Notes under the pieces: generated by a model
Database searches by the model: none
What the model saw: the letters and a program-made list of their open reading frames with translations, nothing else
What the model was told of the DNA's origin: nothing
From: Flaccisagitta enflata
Lineage: Eukaryota > Chaetognatha > Sagittoidea > Aphragmophora
NCBI GenBank assembly: GCA_965153355.1
Contig: OZ231126.1
Span: forward strand, 57,350,001 to 57,414,000
DNA length: 64,000 nucleotides
Direction of reading: 5' to 3'
Shown here: piece by piece, positions 49,982-60,491 of the stretch
Position numbering within the stretch: position 1 is the first letter of the stretch
Layout of the letters: each line of letters opens with the position of its first letter
Made by a program: the position numbers and the translations under genes

Positions 49982-50220
49982 CTGGGAATTGAGACTCGAC
50001 GCTGGGATTTGGGCCTTGAGTCTAAAATTTGGGCCTGGAGACTAGGATTTGGGCCTCAAGACTAGGATTTTGGCCAGGATATGAGTTTCAGAGGAGGTGG
50101 ACGGAGGAGAAGGAGAAGGAAAAATTTCCCCCATGTGTGAAAGCATAGGTCATCGGCCCCTTCAGGGCCGCTGCCCAAAAAGAGAGAGAGAGGGCCGCTG
50201 CCCAAAAAGAGAGAGAGATG
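49982..50220. repeat. Family P repeat fragment
   Basis: GGGCCTTGAG/GACTAGGATTTGGGCCT units, then CCCCATGTGTGAAAGCATAG and two copies of GGGCCGCTGCCCAAAAAGAG. It represents one arm of the palindromic repeat seen whole at 5034-5540. Confidence 0.8.
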
Positions 50221-50477
50221 AAGGTAAAGTGGCTGAAGCCAGAGACAGAGACAATGAGAAGAAAGACAGAGAGACTAAGCAAAAGATCTACTTAGGGTGC
50301 CCCCTGTAGCCACCCTAAAGAACGCATAGATGACAAAGTCATGCGGGTCGAGAGGCCGATGATTGTTGGTGGCGATCGCAAATGTGTTGGTATTGCAGTT
50401 GCGGCTGATGGCCCTGTGCCTCAACATCAATCGTCCAACTTTCACCGTAATCAACAATAAAAGACCAACATTGATAG

Positions 50478-50546
<69 letters not shown>

Positions 50547-50645
50547 CCAAAGCTATAATATCATGCTTGATAGAGGTATGGAAGTATGGTATGGAACCAA
50601 CAGGACCAATGACAAAAAATAGTGTGAATAACAACAAAAACAATG

Positions 50646-50710
<65 letters not shown>

Positions 50711-50841
50711 AAATTCTGTCCAAGGAAGCTCAATAGAAAGGACGCAAAGAAGCCAAAATAAGATTTTAAAAAGGTAATATTTTAAAACAGCAGAAACAAC
50801 AACAACCATAAAAACAACAACAACAAAAACAACAACAACAA

Positions 50842-50889
<48 letters not shown>

Positions 50890-50890
50890 G
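50478..50890. repeat. Three (CAA)n microsatellites
   Basis: Tracts at 50478-50547, 50649-50710 and 50804-50890, separated by about 100 bp of unique sequence each. Confidence 0.93.
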
Positions 50891-51768
50891 TAAATACTGT
50901 GTCAACAGGAACAGCAAAAGTACAACCACAGCTTCAGTGAAAACATCAATTCTGCAGGGGCTATTTCAGTAGCGGCCAAATCACAAAAAGAGGCTCGATA
51001 CAGGGCCCCATGGACCTCTCAAAGTGGTATATGTAGTAAAAATGGTTATCATGGGTTCTAGCGCAGTAATGGTAAGCTCCTATGATCAGTCTTGAGTGTT
51101 CTGACTGTTTTTTATGTAATTTAGATAAAAGATACTCCATTTTACGACCAAAAAATAGCAAAAATATGTGAAAAATGTAGTTATGCCGATTCAGGGCCGT
51201 GGTGGTGGGGTGCCCGGTCATTTGACGGCCTCGGGACCGTGACCAACGGCTTCAGCACAAAAAACGGGGTCAGGGAGGCCGTTTTAATCACTGATTTCTA
51301 TGATTTGGTGTTTTCTGGACCCCTTTACTGCTTGTATTGGTTAAACAAAAAAGTGGATTGAAAAACATATTGTAAAATGTTAGGGTAAATTTCTGGATAT
51401 TCTGAGAAGGCAGATTTCAGGCTTTGGATGACTGTTTTGGGTTGTTTAAGGCGGATTTGAGGTTTGGGGGGCAGATTTGAGGACAGGGGGGGGGCAAGAC
51501 AAGGCGTTTAAGGTAAACTTTAGGTGTGAAGGGTTGATCTGAAGCCTGGAGGGTGCAATTGAGGCTTGAAAAGGCAAACATTCACCTGAGTAGTTGATTT
51601 TGGGGCTGGGCTTGGTATTTTTTCAATAGCCAATGGGAGGGCGCTGAGGGATTGATTGATGTCTTAGAATTCATCTTTTTGTTCGACAGGTCTTAAGCCC
51701 TTTGTGGCTGCTGCCCAAAAAGTGCCTAAAACTTATCTCGCCCCCCCCCTCCCCCAACTTTCTCGCAG
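50891..51768. other. Sequence upstream of the first visible INTS8 exon
   Basis: No exon with INTS8 N-terminal similarity was seen. 51440-51600 has GGCAGATTTGAGG-type G-rich repeats and 51690-51725 is a family P fragment (GGCTGCTGCCCAAAAAGTG) reaching to within about 45 bp of the exon's splice acceptor. Confidence 0.5.
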
Positions 51769-52040
51769 CCGGCCATTCTTTCGGAAGACAATGTCAAACT
51801 GCAAATTCCTCGATCCCATCGCGAATCTTTCGTCAAACGTCATTTGACCTCCATGCCCGTGAACATGCGTCGTCAGGTGGCGCTGAGCAACGTCTTACAT
51901 CGCGTAGTCACTTCGGACGTGGGAGTCTCGCCCGACGAATTTGTCGACGTCAGAATCTATGAAAAGGCGGAAGCGACGACACTCGCCAAAGCTGTCGAGC
52001 CCTTGATTAAAAAACACGATGACAAAAAGGCCCAATTAAG
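51769..52040 (+). CDS. INTS8: INTS8 exon (first visible)
   Basis: Acceptor TTCTCGCAG precedes CCGGCCATTC, and the reading frame opens in phase 0 as PAILSEDNVKLQIPRSHRES. It ends ...KKAQL plus AG (two bases of the next codon) at the donor AAG/GTTTTT. The intron then turns at once into a GAGAGCGT repeat. Confidence 0.85.
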
Positions 52041-52220
52041 GTTTTTCAGAGAGCGAGAGAGCGTGAGAGAGAGAGAGCGTGAGAGAGAGAGAGCGTGAGA
52101 GAGAGAGAGCGTGAGAGAGAGAGAGCGTGAGAGAGAGAGAGCGAGAGAGAGAGAGAGTGAGAGAGAGAGAGAGTGAGAGAGAGAGAGCGTGAGAGAGAGA
52201 GAGCGTGAGAGAGAGAGAGC

Positions 52221-52300
<80 letters not shown>

Positions 52301-52349
52301 AACACTCACACTTAATAACACGCTTACACATGGTAACACATACACACAC

Positions 52350-52434
<85 letters not shown>

Positions 52435-53958
52435 TAATACACAAACTTGATAATACACAAACACAACGCGTGGCGTTTTAAGATCTAAGATTTTCTTCCC
52501 CAAAAAGCAATATGATATGGTATTGTCAAAAGTTATATTTTCTTTTTTTCTCTATTTCCCCATTTTCACTTCCTTCCCCCATCTCAAAACTCTGATTAAT
52601 CCCCCCCCCTCCCCCGCGGTGTGGGGCTCAATTATGTACAGGCCTAGTACATAGACAATTTCACATTCTCGTAATGGCACACTCAAGCCAACGGACAGAC
52701 TTGTACAGATTGGTGCATGGAATAACCAGAGAAAGTGGGCCCAGAGCCGGAATGGAGCCGGATGCGGTGGTCGCGGCGTTTTTTGAGTGACGCGGGCGCG
52801 GAGGCGCTCTTAAAATTATAGCAAAGGGGGAGGCGGAGCCGGAGCCGTTTGCAGCAATGCTGACCAAGACGCGGACGCGGATGCGGCATTTGCCAACCGC
52901 ATCCTCGCGTCCATAGTTCTTTGCTTTTTGATCTCTCTTTTTTGTCCCCGACGAACAGTTTTCGTCGGTGACTATGAAGTAGCAGTGATGTGTAGTCTGT
53001 CTGTCGTCTGTCGTCTGTCTGTTTAAAACCTTCTCATATTTTTGGAACCAGACTTCAGAATTTTATGAAACTTTGCTGGTGTTGTTTATAGGTCAATAGG
53101 AGCTTGTGTACCAATTTTCAGAAAAATTCACTAACTTTTACTACCCTTTGCCTATTATTTTTATGGCAATATTTTACTGGACTTAGGCGATTTATATAGG
53201 TAGAGGGTAGTAAACTTATGTGAATTTTTTTTTAATTTGGTATACAAGTAAAGGTCACTAAATAAACTACCCCTGCAAAATTCGAATTAAATCTGAAGTC
53301 TGGTTCATGAGATATTAGCTAATTTATTTATGTAGTAATATGTTACTGGGACTTAGGCGATTTACATAGGCAGAGGGTAGTAAACTTATGTGAATTTTTT
53401 TTTAATTTGGTATACAAGTAAAGGATAGTAAATAAACCACCCCTGCAAAATTCGAATTAAATCTGAAGTCTGGTTTAGGAGATATTAGCTTATTTATGTA
53501 GTAATATGTTACTAGGACTTAGGCAGTTTATATAGGCAAAGGGTAGTAAAGTTATGTGAATTTTTTTTTAAATTTGGTATTCATTTAAAGGACATCAATT
53601 GAATAGCCCCTGCAAAATTCGATTTAAATCTGGTTTATGAGATATAAACATATTTATGTAGTAATATATTACTGCTGTGAGAGTGGGTGAATTGTTCATT
53701 GAGGAGATTCGCACTTTTCTCATTTACATATTGTGGATGACCATTTATTTGTTCAAAGATTTTTGTGTGATGCATTTATTAGTTAAATATCATTTTACAT
53801 TCACTCATGTTGTTGTTCAGCTTTATAGTAATTTCATTATTACGATTTAAATGATAAACAATTACTAATTTAGTTACTTGTAATTCCCAACGCTGAACTA
53901 CTTATAGTATTCAGAAGATTTGCTCTGGTCAAAGTTCACCTTCATGGTAAAAAGGTTT

Positions 53959-54051
<93 letters not shown>

Positions 54052-54125
54052 GAGTGAGAGAGAGAGCCAGGAGTGAGCGCGCGTGCATGGATACCAAGTG
54101 TCTAAGGTGTGCCGTCATGGACTCA

Positions 54126-54167
<42 letters not shown>

Positions 54168-54427
54168 TTTAAAAAAAAATTTTTTTTTTTGAATTTTTTT
54201 TTTGAAAAATTTTTTTTTTTTTTGAAATTTTTGAAATTTTTTTTTGAAATTTTTTTTTTTTGAAATTTTTTTTTTGAAATTTTATTGTTTTTTTTTTAAA
54301 TTTTTTTTTATTTATCGTGTATCTTCTCGAGTCGCGTTTACGCGACGAGAAAGCTTCAAAAATTACAGTCCCCAGTCGGGGACTGTAATTTTGAAGCTTT
54401 TTTATTCTTTCTTCCACTTTCTTTCCT

Positions 54428-54494
<67 letters not shown>

Positions 54495-57400
54495 CTCTTT
54501 CTCTCTTTCTCTCTTTCTCTAATTCTTCCTTTCTTTCTATCTTCTTTGTTTCTTTCTTGGGGAAATAGACTGTTGAATTGAAATTCTTTCTTTCCTTCTC
54601 TTTTTCTTTCTTTCTTTCTTTCTTTCTTTCTCTCTTTCTTTCTTTCTTTCTTTCTTTCTTTCATTTTTTCTTTCTTTCTTTTGTTCTTACTTTTTTTTCT
54701 TTTTATCCTTCCCTTTACGTTTTCTTTTAGTATGGGTTTCTTAAAGCTTTTTTTCTCCCTTTCTTTTCTTCTTTCTTTGTTTGCCTATTTTTCTCCATTT
54801 TGTTCTTTCCTCACTCATTCATTTCTTCTTGTTTGTTTGTTTGTTTGTTTTTGTGTGCGCGTTTGTTCATTCTCTGTTTGTTTGTTTCTTTGTTTCTTTG
54901 TCTTTCTTTTCAAAGAGTAAAATGGCAAGTTTAGGTATTAAGTAATTACAAAAAGGTTGAGATATTGTTAGAAAGACGCGGAACTGGAAATGACGCGGAC
55001 GCGGCTAAAAATTGTGGAGGTTGAGCCGGAGCCGGAGCTGAAATTTTAGGCAGATAGGACGCGGAGCCGGAACTGGAGGACAGGGGGAATAGTGAGACGC
55101 GGAATGGAACGGAGCCGGCACGGGAATTGGTGGATAAGGAGTGGTCGCGGCGTGAATTTTACCGCGCCCGCCTTCCCTGGGAATAACAAACAATAACAAT
55201 TACGGAATTTAGTGCTTAACGTGCAAGAAGGGATTTCCGCTTTTAAATTATTTATCAACAATCTATTCTCCTTAATCGCAGGTTATTCCTGGTAAAATTC
55301 CTCTCATCGCACGTTTCATCTCAATTCGTGAAGCAATTGGTGGACAACAGAACTCTCAATTCCATTCTCCTCGCCGAGGACGTGGCTCTTCTAACGCGGA
55401 AAGTAAAGGCGGCGGCCGCATCTTCCACGAAAGACGATTCGTTGACGTTACCTAGTTCCGTCAGCGTCGCCTGTCGACTCGCCGAATGGCCGCTCAACAA
55501 CGACGCTCCGGTCGCCAATAGCAAGAAGACGTCGACGTCATCTCCCGCGAAAGAACTGGCCGTTGGATCCCTGGAACATCGATTGGTCATGAGCAGGAAT
55601 GCCAGCGAGATATATCAGCTTCTAAAATCTCTGAGGAACGCCGCGTCGAACAAATTGCCTTTTGTCAAATTACATCAGGCGTGGGAAACTCTTCAACTTT
55701 CGCAGGAGATTTACAACTGCCTCACAGGTTCGCCCTGGGTTTTCTTTTCGCTGTTTGTTTTGCATGATGGACAAGCTGATATGAAAGATAAAAGGCGTCG
55801 TATGCTGTGGTGGGTGCTGAGGGAGCGAATGTTTGAGGTGTTGATTTACTTCCTGAGCAGACTATGAACACTGTATGGTGATGCATTCTAATTTTTTTAC
55901 AGCGACGTGATGACTCAAATGACAATTCTATTCTAACTGTCCATTGTTATTCTGCATCCAGATAAATTCGACCAAGACTACGTGACCATCGTGTTTGCCA
56001 AGGCGTTTCAATGCCTGCAGATGAAGGCGTTCGATCAAGCGAGGGAGCTCTTGCAGGCGGCAAGATCTCACTGCGGTAATTTGCCTCACGGTGGCAAAAG
56101 AATCGCCGCTATCGCCGATTGGGAGACGCTGCTCGTTGGTCTCGTTCAATACAGGTGCTTGTTGGATGATGCCTCAACCCGGTGCATATGGCCAATGTAA
56201 CGTTGGATGAAAAAAAATGTCGAATAAGGGCATCTAGGCAAGCTCAAGAAAAGTGGTGTAATGATTGACTGAAGTTGCATAGGGGGTGGTGGGGCAATTC
56301 GGGCCACTTTACTGTTTTCGTTTGGGGAATTTTTTTAATGAATCCCCTGAAGCAATTGATTTCCATGTTAAGATCGCATTTACCCATAGGTTTAGGGCTG
56401 ATATGGTGAATTCCAGAGTGGGCCCCATAGGGGCCTAAATTTTTTTAAAAACGATGTGGCCCGATTTACCCCAGGTGGGGCAAATCTGGCCACTTTAAGT
56501 TCATTTGCATATTACTCTAGGGGCTCACAACATTACCCAAATTTTTTTGCCAGGATGCCAGGACCTAAGTTGGGGTTAGATTTGATAACGTCATTGCCAA
56601 ATTCGTTTGATTTTACAAACTGAAAAAAGAAATAATTCCTGGGCCTGAAAAGTCGCATTTTACAGCCATGAAAAATATGCTAACAAAGAAATAAAAGGAA
56701 TTTCCTAGTGGCCCGATTTACCCCACATTTTGATCATCCCGTCATACAGCAAGACTAGCAAATTAATATCAAAGATTCATGTGATGTAAAAGGCATTTTA
56801 CCTATTCTCAACATCCAATACCAAAAAGTCACCCAAAATGACAATTGTTGAGGTTGTGATAAAGTTTATCCCAACCTATCCGTCATCGTATCTGTATAGG
56901 TCATGAATGAAGTTGTGCTGATGGTGTTGTTGCTGCAGCAGTTCTGAAGAAACCTCACCCCAACAACCCCATTGACTGGTGCAACTTATAGCAGGATCAT
57001 CACCACTTTAATCCCAATGTTCAATTAGTGGTGATACACAAGTGGCCCGATTTGCCCCTGGCCCAATTTGCCCCACCCTCCCCTATGAAGATATCTTATC
57101 ATAAAATCGAAACAAATCATTTAAATAATAGATAAAACATTTAGCATCGATGCATGTTAAAACATAAGTGAACGCTTTTAATTAAAATGATATTGACGAA
57201 TGAGTCGCTCTTCATTTCCTTGCAGGGAAACTGACACGGTAAGCGTAAGTTCCGGATTGACGGCGTCAGATTTGGTCAATCGCGTAAAAAACTGCCTCAA
57301 CTCGTTGGGAGCGAAACCAAACGCGAGTCCCGTGTTCGTCCCACCGTCCATCGAAGTCGTCGAGCAGAGCGTCGCATTCTTAATCAATATCAAAGAATGG

Positions 57401-59398
57401 TCAACTCTTTGGGGCCATCAACAGCAAATGAACCATCACATGGAACTCGGAAGATTGCTGTGCAATACCTGCAAAGAATTGCCCAACACAAAAAACGCTA
57501 GGTTTTGTTGAAAGATGTTCGATTGATGTGATACTTTAACCTGATTGGATAGTCGGAATTGAGTCCGGTCACACGCGTTGGTGCGGCTTTGCACAAAATG
57601 ATTCTATTGATTTGATGTTTTGTGTAGCGGTTGTGATCTCGTAAATGGGGTGTTATACGCAGTGGTTGAAAGATTTTTTGTAAACATGAAATGGTTCTGT
57701 TTCATCTTATTGAATGATTGATTTTATTGATTGATTGATTTTTGAGAGCAGCCGTCTGAATCTTTGGTAATGTTGAAATTAAACAATTCATTCCAAATTT
57801 CTTTGCCGTATTCTCTCTCAGGAAACCCGCGAAGGAGCTTTTTGAAGGCGTCTTGTCCATTTTCCGGTTGGTGCCGATTCAGGGTCAAAAACGCGGCGTC
57901 GGCGGAAATCCCATCAACAATCAACAGCAAAACCGAGAGACGGGACTTTTGCCGAAGCAGCTGTTCTTGAATTTCTTGGCCAGTCTCAAAGAGCCCGTCG
58001 TGATGACAACTTTGATCTCCTTGCTTGCTAAAATATTCAACGTCTTGAAAGACGAGACGGGCAAAGAAGTCCACGGGGAGCATCAGGACGCGTGGCCGGC
58101 CAACAACGCCGTCGGCAACCCGGAACAAATCAACTTGCCTTCGGTGACGGAGACGCTGGAATTCATCGTGGAACACGCGTTGGGGACTGACGCCACACAC
58201 GCGTCGTGGATTCTCACGCAGGCGGATATTCACTTCGCGCGTGGGCAACACGCGCCCGCGATGAGGAGATACGTCGAAGCCGGATTCGTCTCCTCCGCGG
58301 CCTTCTCGAAGCTAGTTCCCAAAGATGTAAGATTTAATTCAAGAGAAAGACATTGGCAAGGCTATTGGAATGGTTACTTAGTTTTGTAACTTGTTAACCA
58401 GTATCAAATTGTCCATGTTCACTCAGGTTTACAGCGATTCCGTGCTTCGCCGGATGATCAAGTGTTGCTCGGCCCTGAAATGTCACACGCAAGTCGCGGT
58501 CCTATGTCAGTTCCTTGAGGAAACTGATTACGTCATTGCATTCAAGGCTATGCAAGAGAAGCAGGTATTTCTCGTTCTACAGTTTTTCCTTTCTATAGTC
58601 TGTCTGTGATGAATGAGTCGAAATGTACGAGAACGCGCATCCAAACCACTACACACGCACGTTGAATACAACGTGAAGATTACGAAAAAGGTATAGCACC
58701 CCCCCCCCCCCTTGCAGCTCAAGTTGCTATGGCCACATGGTCGTGTATGGTATCATTCAATAGGTTCTCTCAATACAATTTGAGCCACCGAGGCGATTTT
58801 TTAATTTCGCCTCTGTTCAAGAGATATACACCCCAAAAGGCGGATTTTTCGACCTCCCAAGGGGGTGTCCGCCGCCAGTGTTTGGGGTAGAATTTCTCAA
58901 GAACGGGACCAAAATTAAAAAATCGCCTCGGTGGCGTAAATTGTACTGTAACAAGCTACACAATAATACCCCATATGATCCTGTGGAAGTTTTGTCCAAA
59001 GCTGTAGGTGGGGGTGCTAACCATTTTTTACGGTTTTTGCAATCTTCACGTTGTATTACGCGTGGAAGTGTAGGCTACTGCCCTCTGTCCACCGCGATGT
59101 TGTAAAACTGCGTTACTCGTTGCTTTCAAGTGAAGGTGAAAGTTGTCTTGTTTCTCCTTAGGTTGTGGCTGATGCCATGGACAATTATTACGATTGCGTT
59201 TGGGACACGACAGTTTTGGAGTATCTCGCCAATCTTCACATCAGGCGCGGCGAGATGCAAAAGCACAAACTGGTTTTGGAGGCGTTCCGTCATTTAGATC
59301 TCAATCCTAACAACTCTGACGAAGTTTTAGAACGTGCGATACAATTGCGGAAATCCAAATTTATGAGGGCGTTGAGTCGGCAGTACATGCTTTCATGA
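51769..59398 (+). CDS. INTS8: Integrator complex subunit 8, 5'-partial, seven exons
   Basis: INTS8 is a helical-repeat subunit of Integrator, the RNA polymerase II-associated complex that cleaves snRNA and other nascent transcripts in the nucleus. It is part of the module that docks PP2A. Exons are 51769-52040, 55282-55727, 55962-56154, 57226-57501, 57822-58326, 58427-58564 and 59162-59398. All junctions are AG/GT and phases agree, giving 689 codons including the stop. The C-terminal third closely resembles animal INTS8: RRMIKCCSALKCHTQVAVLC, then CQFLEETDY, then AMDNYYDCVWD and LEYLANLH, ending KSKFMRALSRQYMLS. The vertebrate protein is about 995 residues, so roughly the first 300, including the N-terminal WFEF motif linked to PP2A, are not seen here. 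Several donors (GTTTTT, GTTCGC, GTTTTG) are non-consensus beyond GT. Introns hold MITEs and microsatellites. The identity rests on recalled family sequence. Confidence 0.93.
52048..52300. repeat. GAGAGAGAGCGT tandem repeat and (AG)n, at an intron start
   Basis: Units of GAGAGAGAGCGT(GA) repeat about 12 times, then pure AG to about 52297. The array begins only 8 bp after the donor of the first visible INTS8 exon. Confidence 0.95.
52340..52432. repeat. (CA)n microsatellite
   Basis: CA tract with two ACC interruptions, in the first visible INTS8 intron. Confidence 0.95.
52740..52900. repeat. GC-rich GGAGCCGGA/ACGCGG degenerate repeat
   Basis: CGGAGCCGGAGCCG and ACGCGGACGCGGATGCGG words in the intron. 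A second, similar region lies at 54976-55165 in the same intron. Confidence 0.6.
53181..53680. repeat. ~168-bp tandem repeat, three copies
   Basis: ACTTAGGCGATTTATATAGG starts copies at 53181, 53351 and 53517. The units also share AAAATTCGAATTAAATCTGA and GAGATATTAGC. It is inside the INTS8 intron and A/T-rich. Confidence 0.9.
53960..54048. repeat. (CA)n microsatellite
   Basis: About 88 bp of CA in the INTS8 intron. Confidence 0.97.
54131..54310. repeat. Poly(T)-rich tract with GAAATTTTT units
   Basis: Long T-runs interrupted by GAAAT or AAA. The homopolymer lengths may be unreliable. Confidence 0.85.
54330..54399. repeat. Two adjacent hairpins
   Basis: AGTCGCGTTTACGCGAC (54330-54346) resembles the H-element terminal hairpin. 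It is followed by a 22-bp stem starting AAGCTTCAAAAATTACAG (54351-54373) and its inverse (54378-54399) around a 4-nt loop. No other H-element parts are found nearby. Confidence 0.75.
54410..54700. repeat. (TTTC)n microsatellites
   Basis: Two long TTTC arrays separated by about 90 bp of unique sequence (54520-54595). Confidence 0.95.
54976..55165. repeat. GC-rich GGAGCCGGA/ACGCGG degenerate repeat, second copy
   Basis: GAGCCGGAGCCGGAGC and GACGCGGAGCCGGAAC words match the composition of 52740-52900. It lies about 120 bp before the next exon. Confidence 0.6.
55282..55727 (+). CDS. INTS8: INTS8 exon 2 of visible set
   Basis: Acceptor TTAATCGCAG. The first G completes the codon split with the previous exon, then LFLVKFLSSHVSSQFVKQL... 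It encodes a serine/alanine-rich linker (KAAAASSTKDDSLTLPSSVS) followed by LEHRLVMSRNASEIYQLLKS, which corresponds to the vertebrate GQLEHQL region. Donor CACAG/GTTCGC; it ends in phase 1. Confidence 0.88.
55962..56154 (+). CDS. INTS8: INTS8 exon 3 of visible set
   Basis: Acceptor TGCATCCAG. It encodes DKFDQDYVTIVFAKAFQCLQ followed by MKAFDQARELLQAARSHCG, a TPR-like helical pair matching the vertebrate MAKGLHC/DFSHAKQLFAACL region. Donor TACAG/GTGCTT. Confidence 0.9.
56282..57083. mobile_element. TA-flanked MITE in an INTS8 intron, 802 bp
   Basis: The ends GGGGGTGGTGGGGCAATTCG and the inverse of CAATTTGCCCCACCCTCCCC are flanked by TA on both sides. GTGGCCCGATTTACCCC words recur in both orientations at 56455, 56705 and 57043. 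Non-coding, mariner-type ends. Confidence 0.8.
57226..57501 (+). CDS. INTS8: INTS8 exon 4 of visible set
   Basis: Acceptor TTCCTTGCAG. It encodes ETDTVSVSSGLTASDLVNRV and ends LGRLLCNTCKELPNTKNA, matching the conserved LGQLLAATCKELPG segment of vertebrate INTS8. Donor GCTAG/GTTTTG; the TAG is not in frame because the codon is split. Confidence 0.92.
57822..58326 (+). CDS. INTS8: INTS8 exon 5 of visible set (largest)
   Basis: Acceptor CTCTCTCAG. It encodes KPAKELFEGVLSIFRLVP, a glycine/asparagine/glutamine linker, LPKQLFLNFLASLKEPVVMT, and WILTQADIHFARGQHAPAMR followed by YVEAGFVSSAAFSKLVPKD. These align with the vertebrate SFIKKLREPLVL and IQADIYFATNQYSAALHYYLQAG helices. Donor GAT/GTAAGA, phase 0. 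Confidence 0.95.
58427..58564 (+). CDS. INTS8: INTS8 exon 6 of visible set
   Basis: Acceptor TTCACTCAG. VYSDSVLRRMIKCCSALKCH continues TQVAVLCQFLEETDY and ends AFKAMQEKQ, the best-conserved block of the protein. 46 codons, phase 0 at both ends, donor CAG/GTATTT. Confidence 0.97.
58774..58945. mobile_element. Small MITE in an INTS8 intron, 172 bp
   Basis: TACAATTTGAGCCACCGAGG and its inverse CCTCGGTGGCGTAAATTGTA flank the element. GCGATTTTTTAATT and AATTAAAAAATCGC extend the arms. A second inner pair (GGCGGATTTTTCGACC, GGGGGTGTCCGCC) lies between. Confidence 0.8.
59162..59398 (+). CDS. INTS8: INTS8 last exon
   Basis: Acceptor TTCTCCTTAG. VVADAMDNYYDCVWDTTVLE continues YLANLHIRRGEMQKHKL, NPNNSDEVLERAIQLRKSKF and MRALSRQYMLS, ending at TGA 59396-59398. 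This is the expected C-terminus of INTS8. No AATAAA is visible in the 85 bp that follow. Confidence 0.97.
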   Translation, partial: VVADAMDNYYDCVWDTTVLEYLANLHIRRGEMQKHKLVLEAFRHLDLNPNNSDEVLERAIQLRKSKFMRALSRQYMLS

Positions 59399-59483
59399 CC
59401 TTGTCATTTGGACGACATTAATTTACCTACTTTGCCTCTTGTTTTAAATGCGCCAATAATGGTTATGTTATTCCCTTTTCTAG
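59399..59483 (+). promoter_or_regulatory. Short spacer ending in a splice acceptor after INTS8
   Basis: The 85 bp between the INTS8 stop and the next ORF contain no AATAAA and end in TATTCCCTTTTCTAG, a good 3' splice site. It could be a trans-splice acceptor of a polycistronic unit, or a cis acceptor for an alternative INTS8 3' exon. Confidence 0.35.
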
Positions 59484-59637
59484 ATCAAAACATGGCTTGA
59501 TTTCACCATGAAGTGTGTGAGCGTGTTTGATTGCGAGAGCCAGACTGAGCCATCTGAGAATTGGCCTGTTTCGTCGTTCCACGAATTGTTGCTCTTTGCC
59601 CAAATTTTCGCTCATTCAGGCGGATCGCTTCCTCCAG
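59484..59637 (+). CDS. Possible exon of an unknown downstream gene
   Basis: An open frame of 154 bp lies between CTTTTCTAG and the donor CCAG/GTACAT. It reads IKTWLDFTMKCVSVFDCESQ, then TEPSENWPVSSFHELLLFAQ and IFAHSGGSLPP. An ATG at 59508 is in frame. Base composition resembles the INTS8 exons. The product is not recognised and no following exon was found before the gap at 60310. Confidence 0.4.
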
Positions 59638-59734
59638 GTACATGCAATAACTGCAATATATTCTTCAAAATCTACGTGTTTACAGAATTTTTCACTCGTT
59701 ATATAGACTGGGTTTTCATTCTTGTTTTTAGGGT

Positions 59735-60225
59735 GTGAGAAAGAGAGAAGGGAAGAAGGAAGGAGGAAGAAGGAATAACGAGAAAAATGATAGAAAAAAA
59801 GAATGTAAAGAAAAAAGAAGGAATGAAGAGAAAAAGGACTAAAGAATAAGAGAGAAGGAAGAGAGAAAGAGAGAAGGAAGAGAGAAAGAGAGAAATAAAA
59901 AGAAAGTGTGAAAAAAGAAAAGAATGAATGACAATAAAGAAAAAGAGAAAGAAGGAAGGAGGAGAAAGTTAAACGAAAATGAAAAGAAGAAACGATGAGG
60001 AGAATGAAGGAATGAAGAGAAAAAGAATGAAGGAATGAAGAGAAAAATAGAGAAGGAAGGGAGAGGAAATAAAAAGAAAGAATGAACAGAAAAAAAAGAA
60101 TGAATGAACAGATGAAAAAAGGAAGTATGAACAGAAAAGGAAGAATGGAGGGAAAAGAAAGACAGACGGAAAAAGAATGAGGTTAAAACGAAATAGGAAA
60201 AAATAAGATAGGAAAAAAAAGAAGA
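59735..60225. repeat. Long purine-rich (GAAA/GAAGG) tract
   Basis: About 490 bp of almost pure A/G on the + strand with GAAGGAAG, GAGAAAGAGAGA and GAATGAAGAG words. An AATAAA word near 59933 could serve as a poly(A) signal, but A-rich context makes this weak. Confidence 0.85.
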
Positions 60226-60227
60226 AA

Positions 60228-60309
60228 CAGGTGACGCGGGGTCACAATATCGTAGCGGACGGATGGGCAGGGGTATTTAATCCCCATGCACACCCAAAAC
60301 CCCACTCCA
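60228..60309 (+). mobile_element. Left end of an H-family element running into a gap
   Basis: CAGGTGACGCGGGGTCAC, then TATCGTAGCGGACGGATGGG and CAGGGG, matches the distal end of the copy at 49295-49521 read in reverse. It is truncated by the gap. Confidence 0.7.
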
Positions 60310-60342
60310 NNNNNNNNNNNNNNNNNNNNNNNNNNNNNNNNN
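60310..60342. other. Assembly gap (33 N)
   Basis: A run of N inside or beside an H element. Confidence 0.99.
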
Positions 60343-60491
60343 GACTTGTTTAATGTTTATACAAGTTTGTCACTTTTGAGGGGTGTCTTCTGATTGTGTC
60401 TTTGTCTAGCTTTCGCAGTATACGTTTGTTCTTTTATTTTTCTTCTCACTTTTATTTTTCTTCTCACAGTAGGGGGTTACTTCCGTTGTGA

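Noticed and set aside
53181-53680. 168-bp tandem repeat as a centromeric satellite
   Set aside because: Only three diverged copies lie inside an intron of a gene, which is not the setting of a centromere array.
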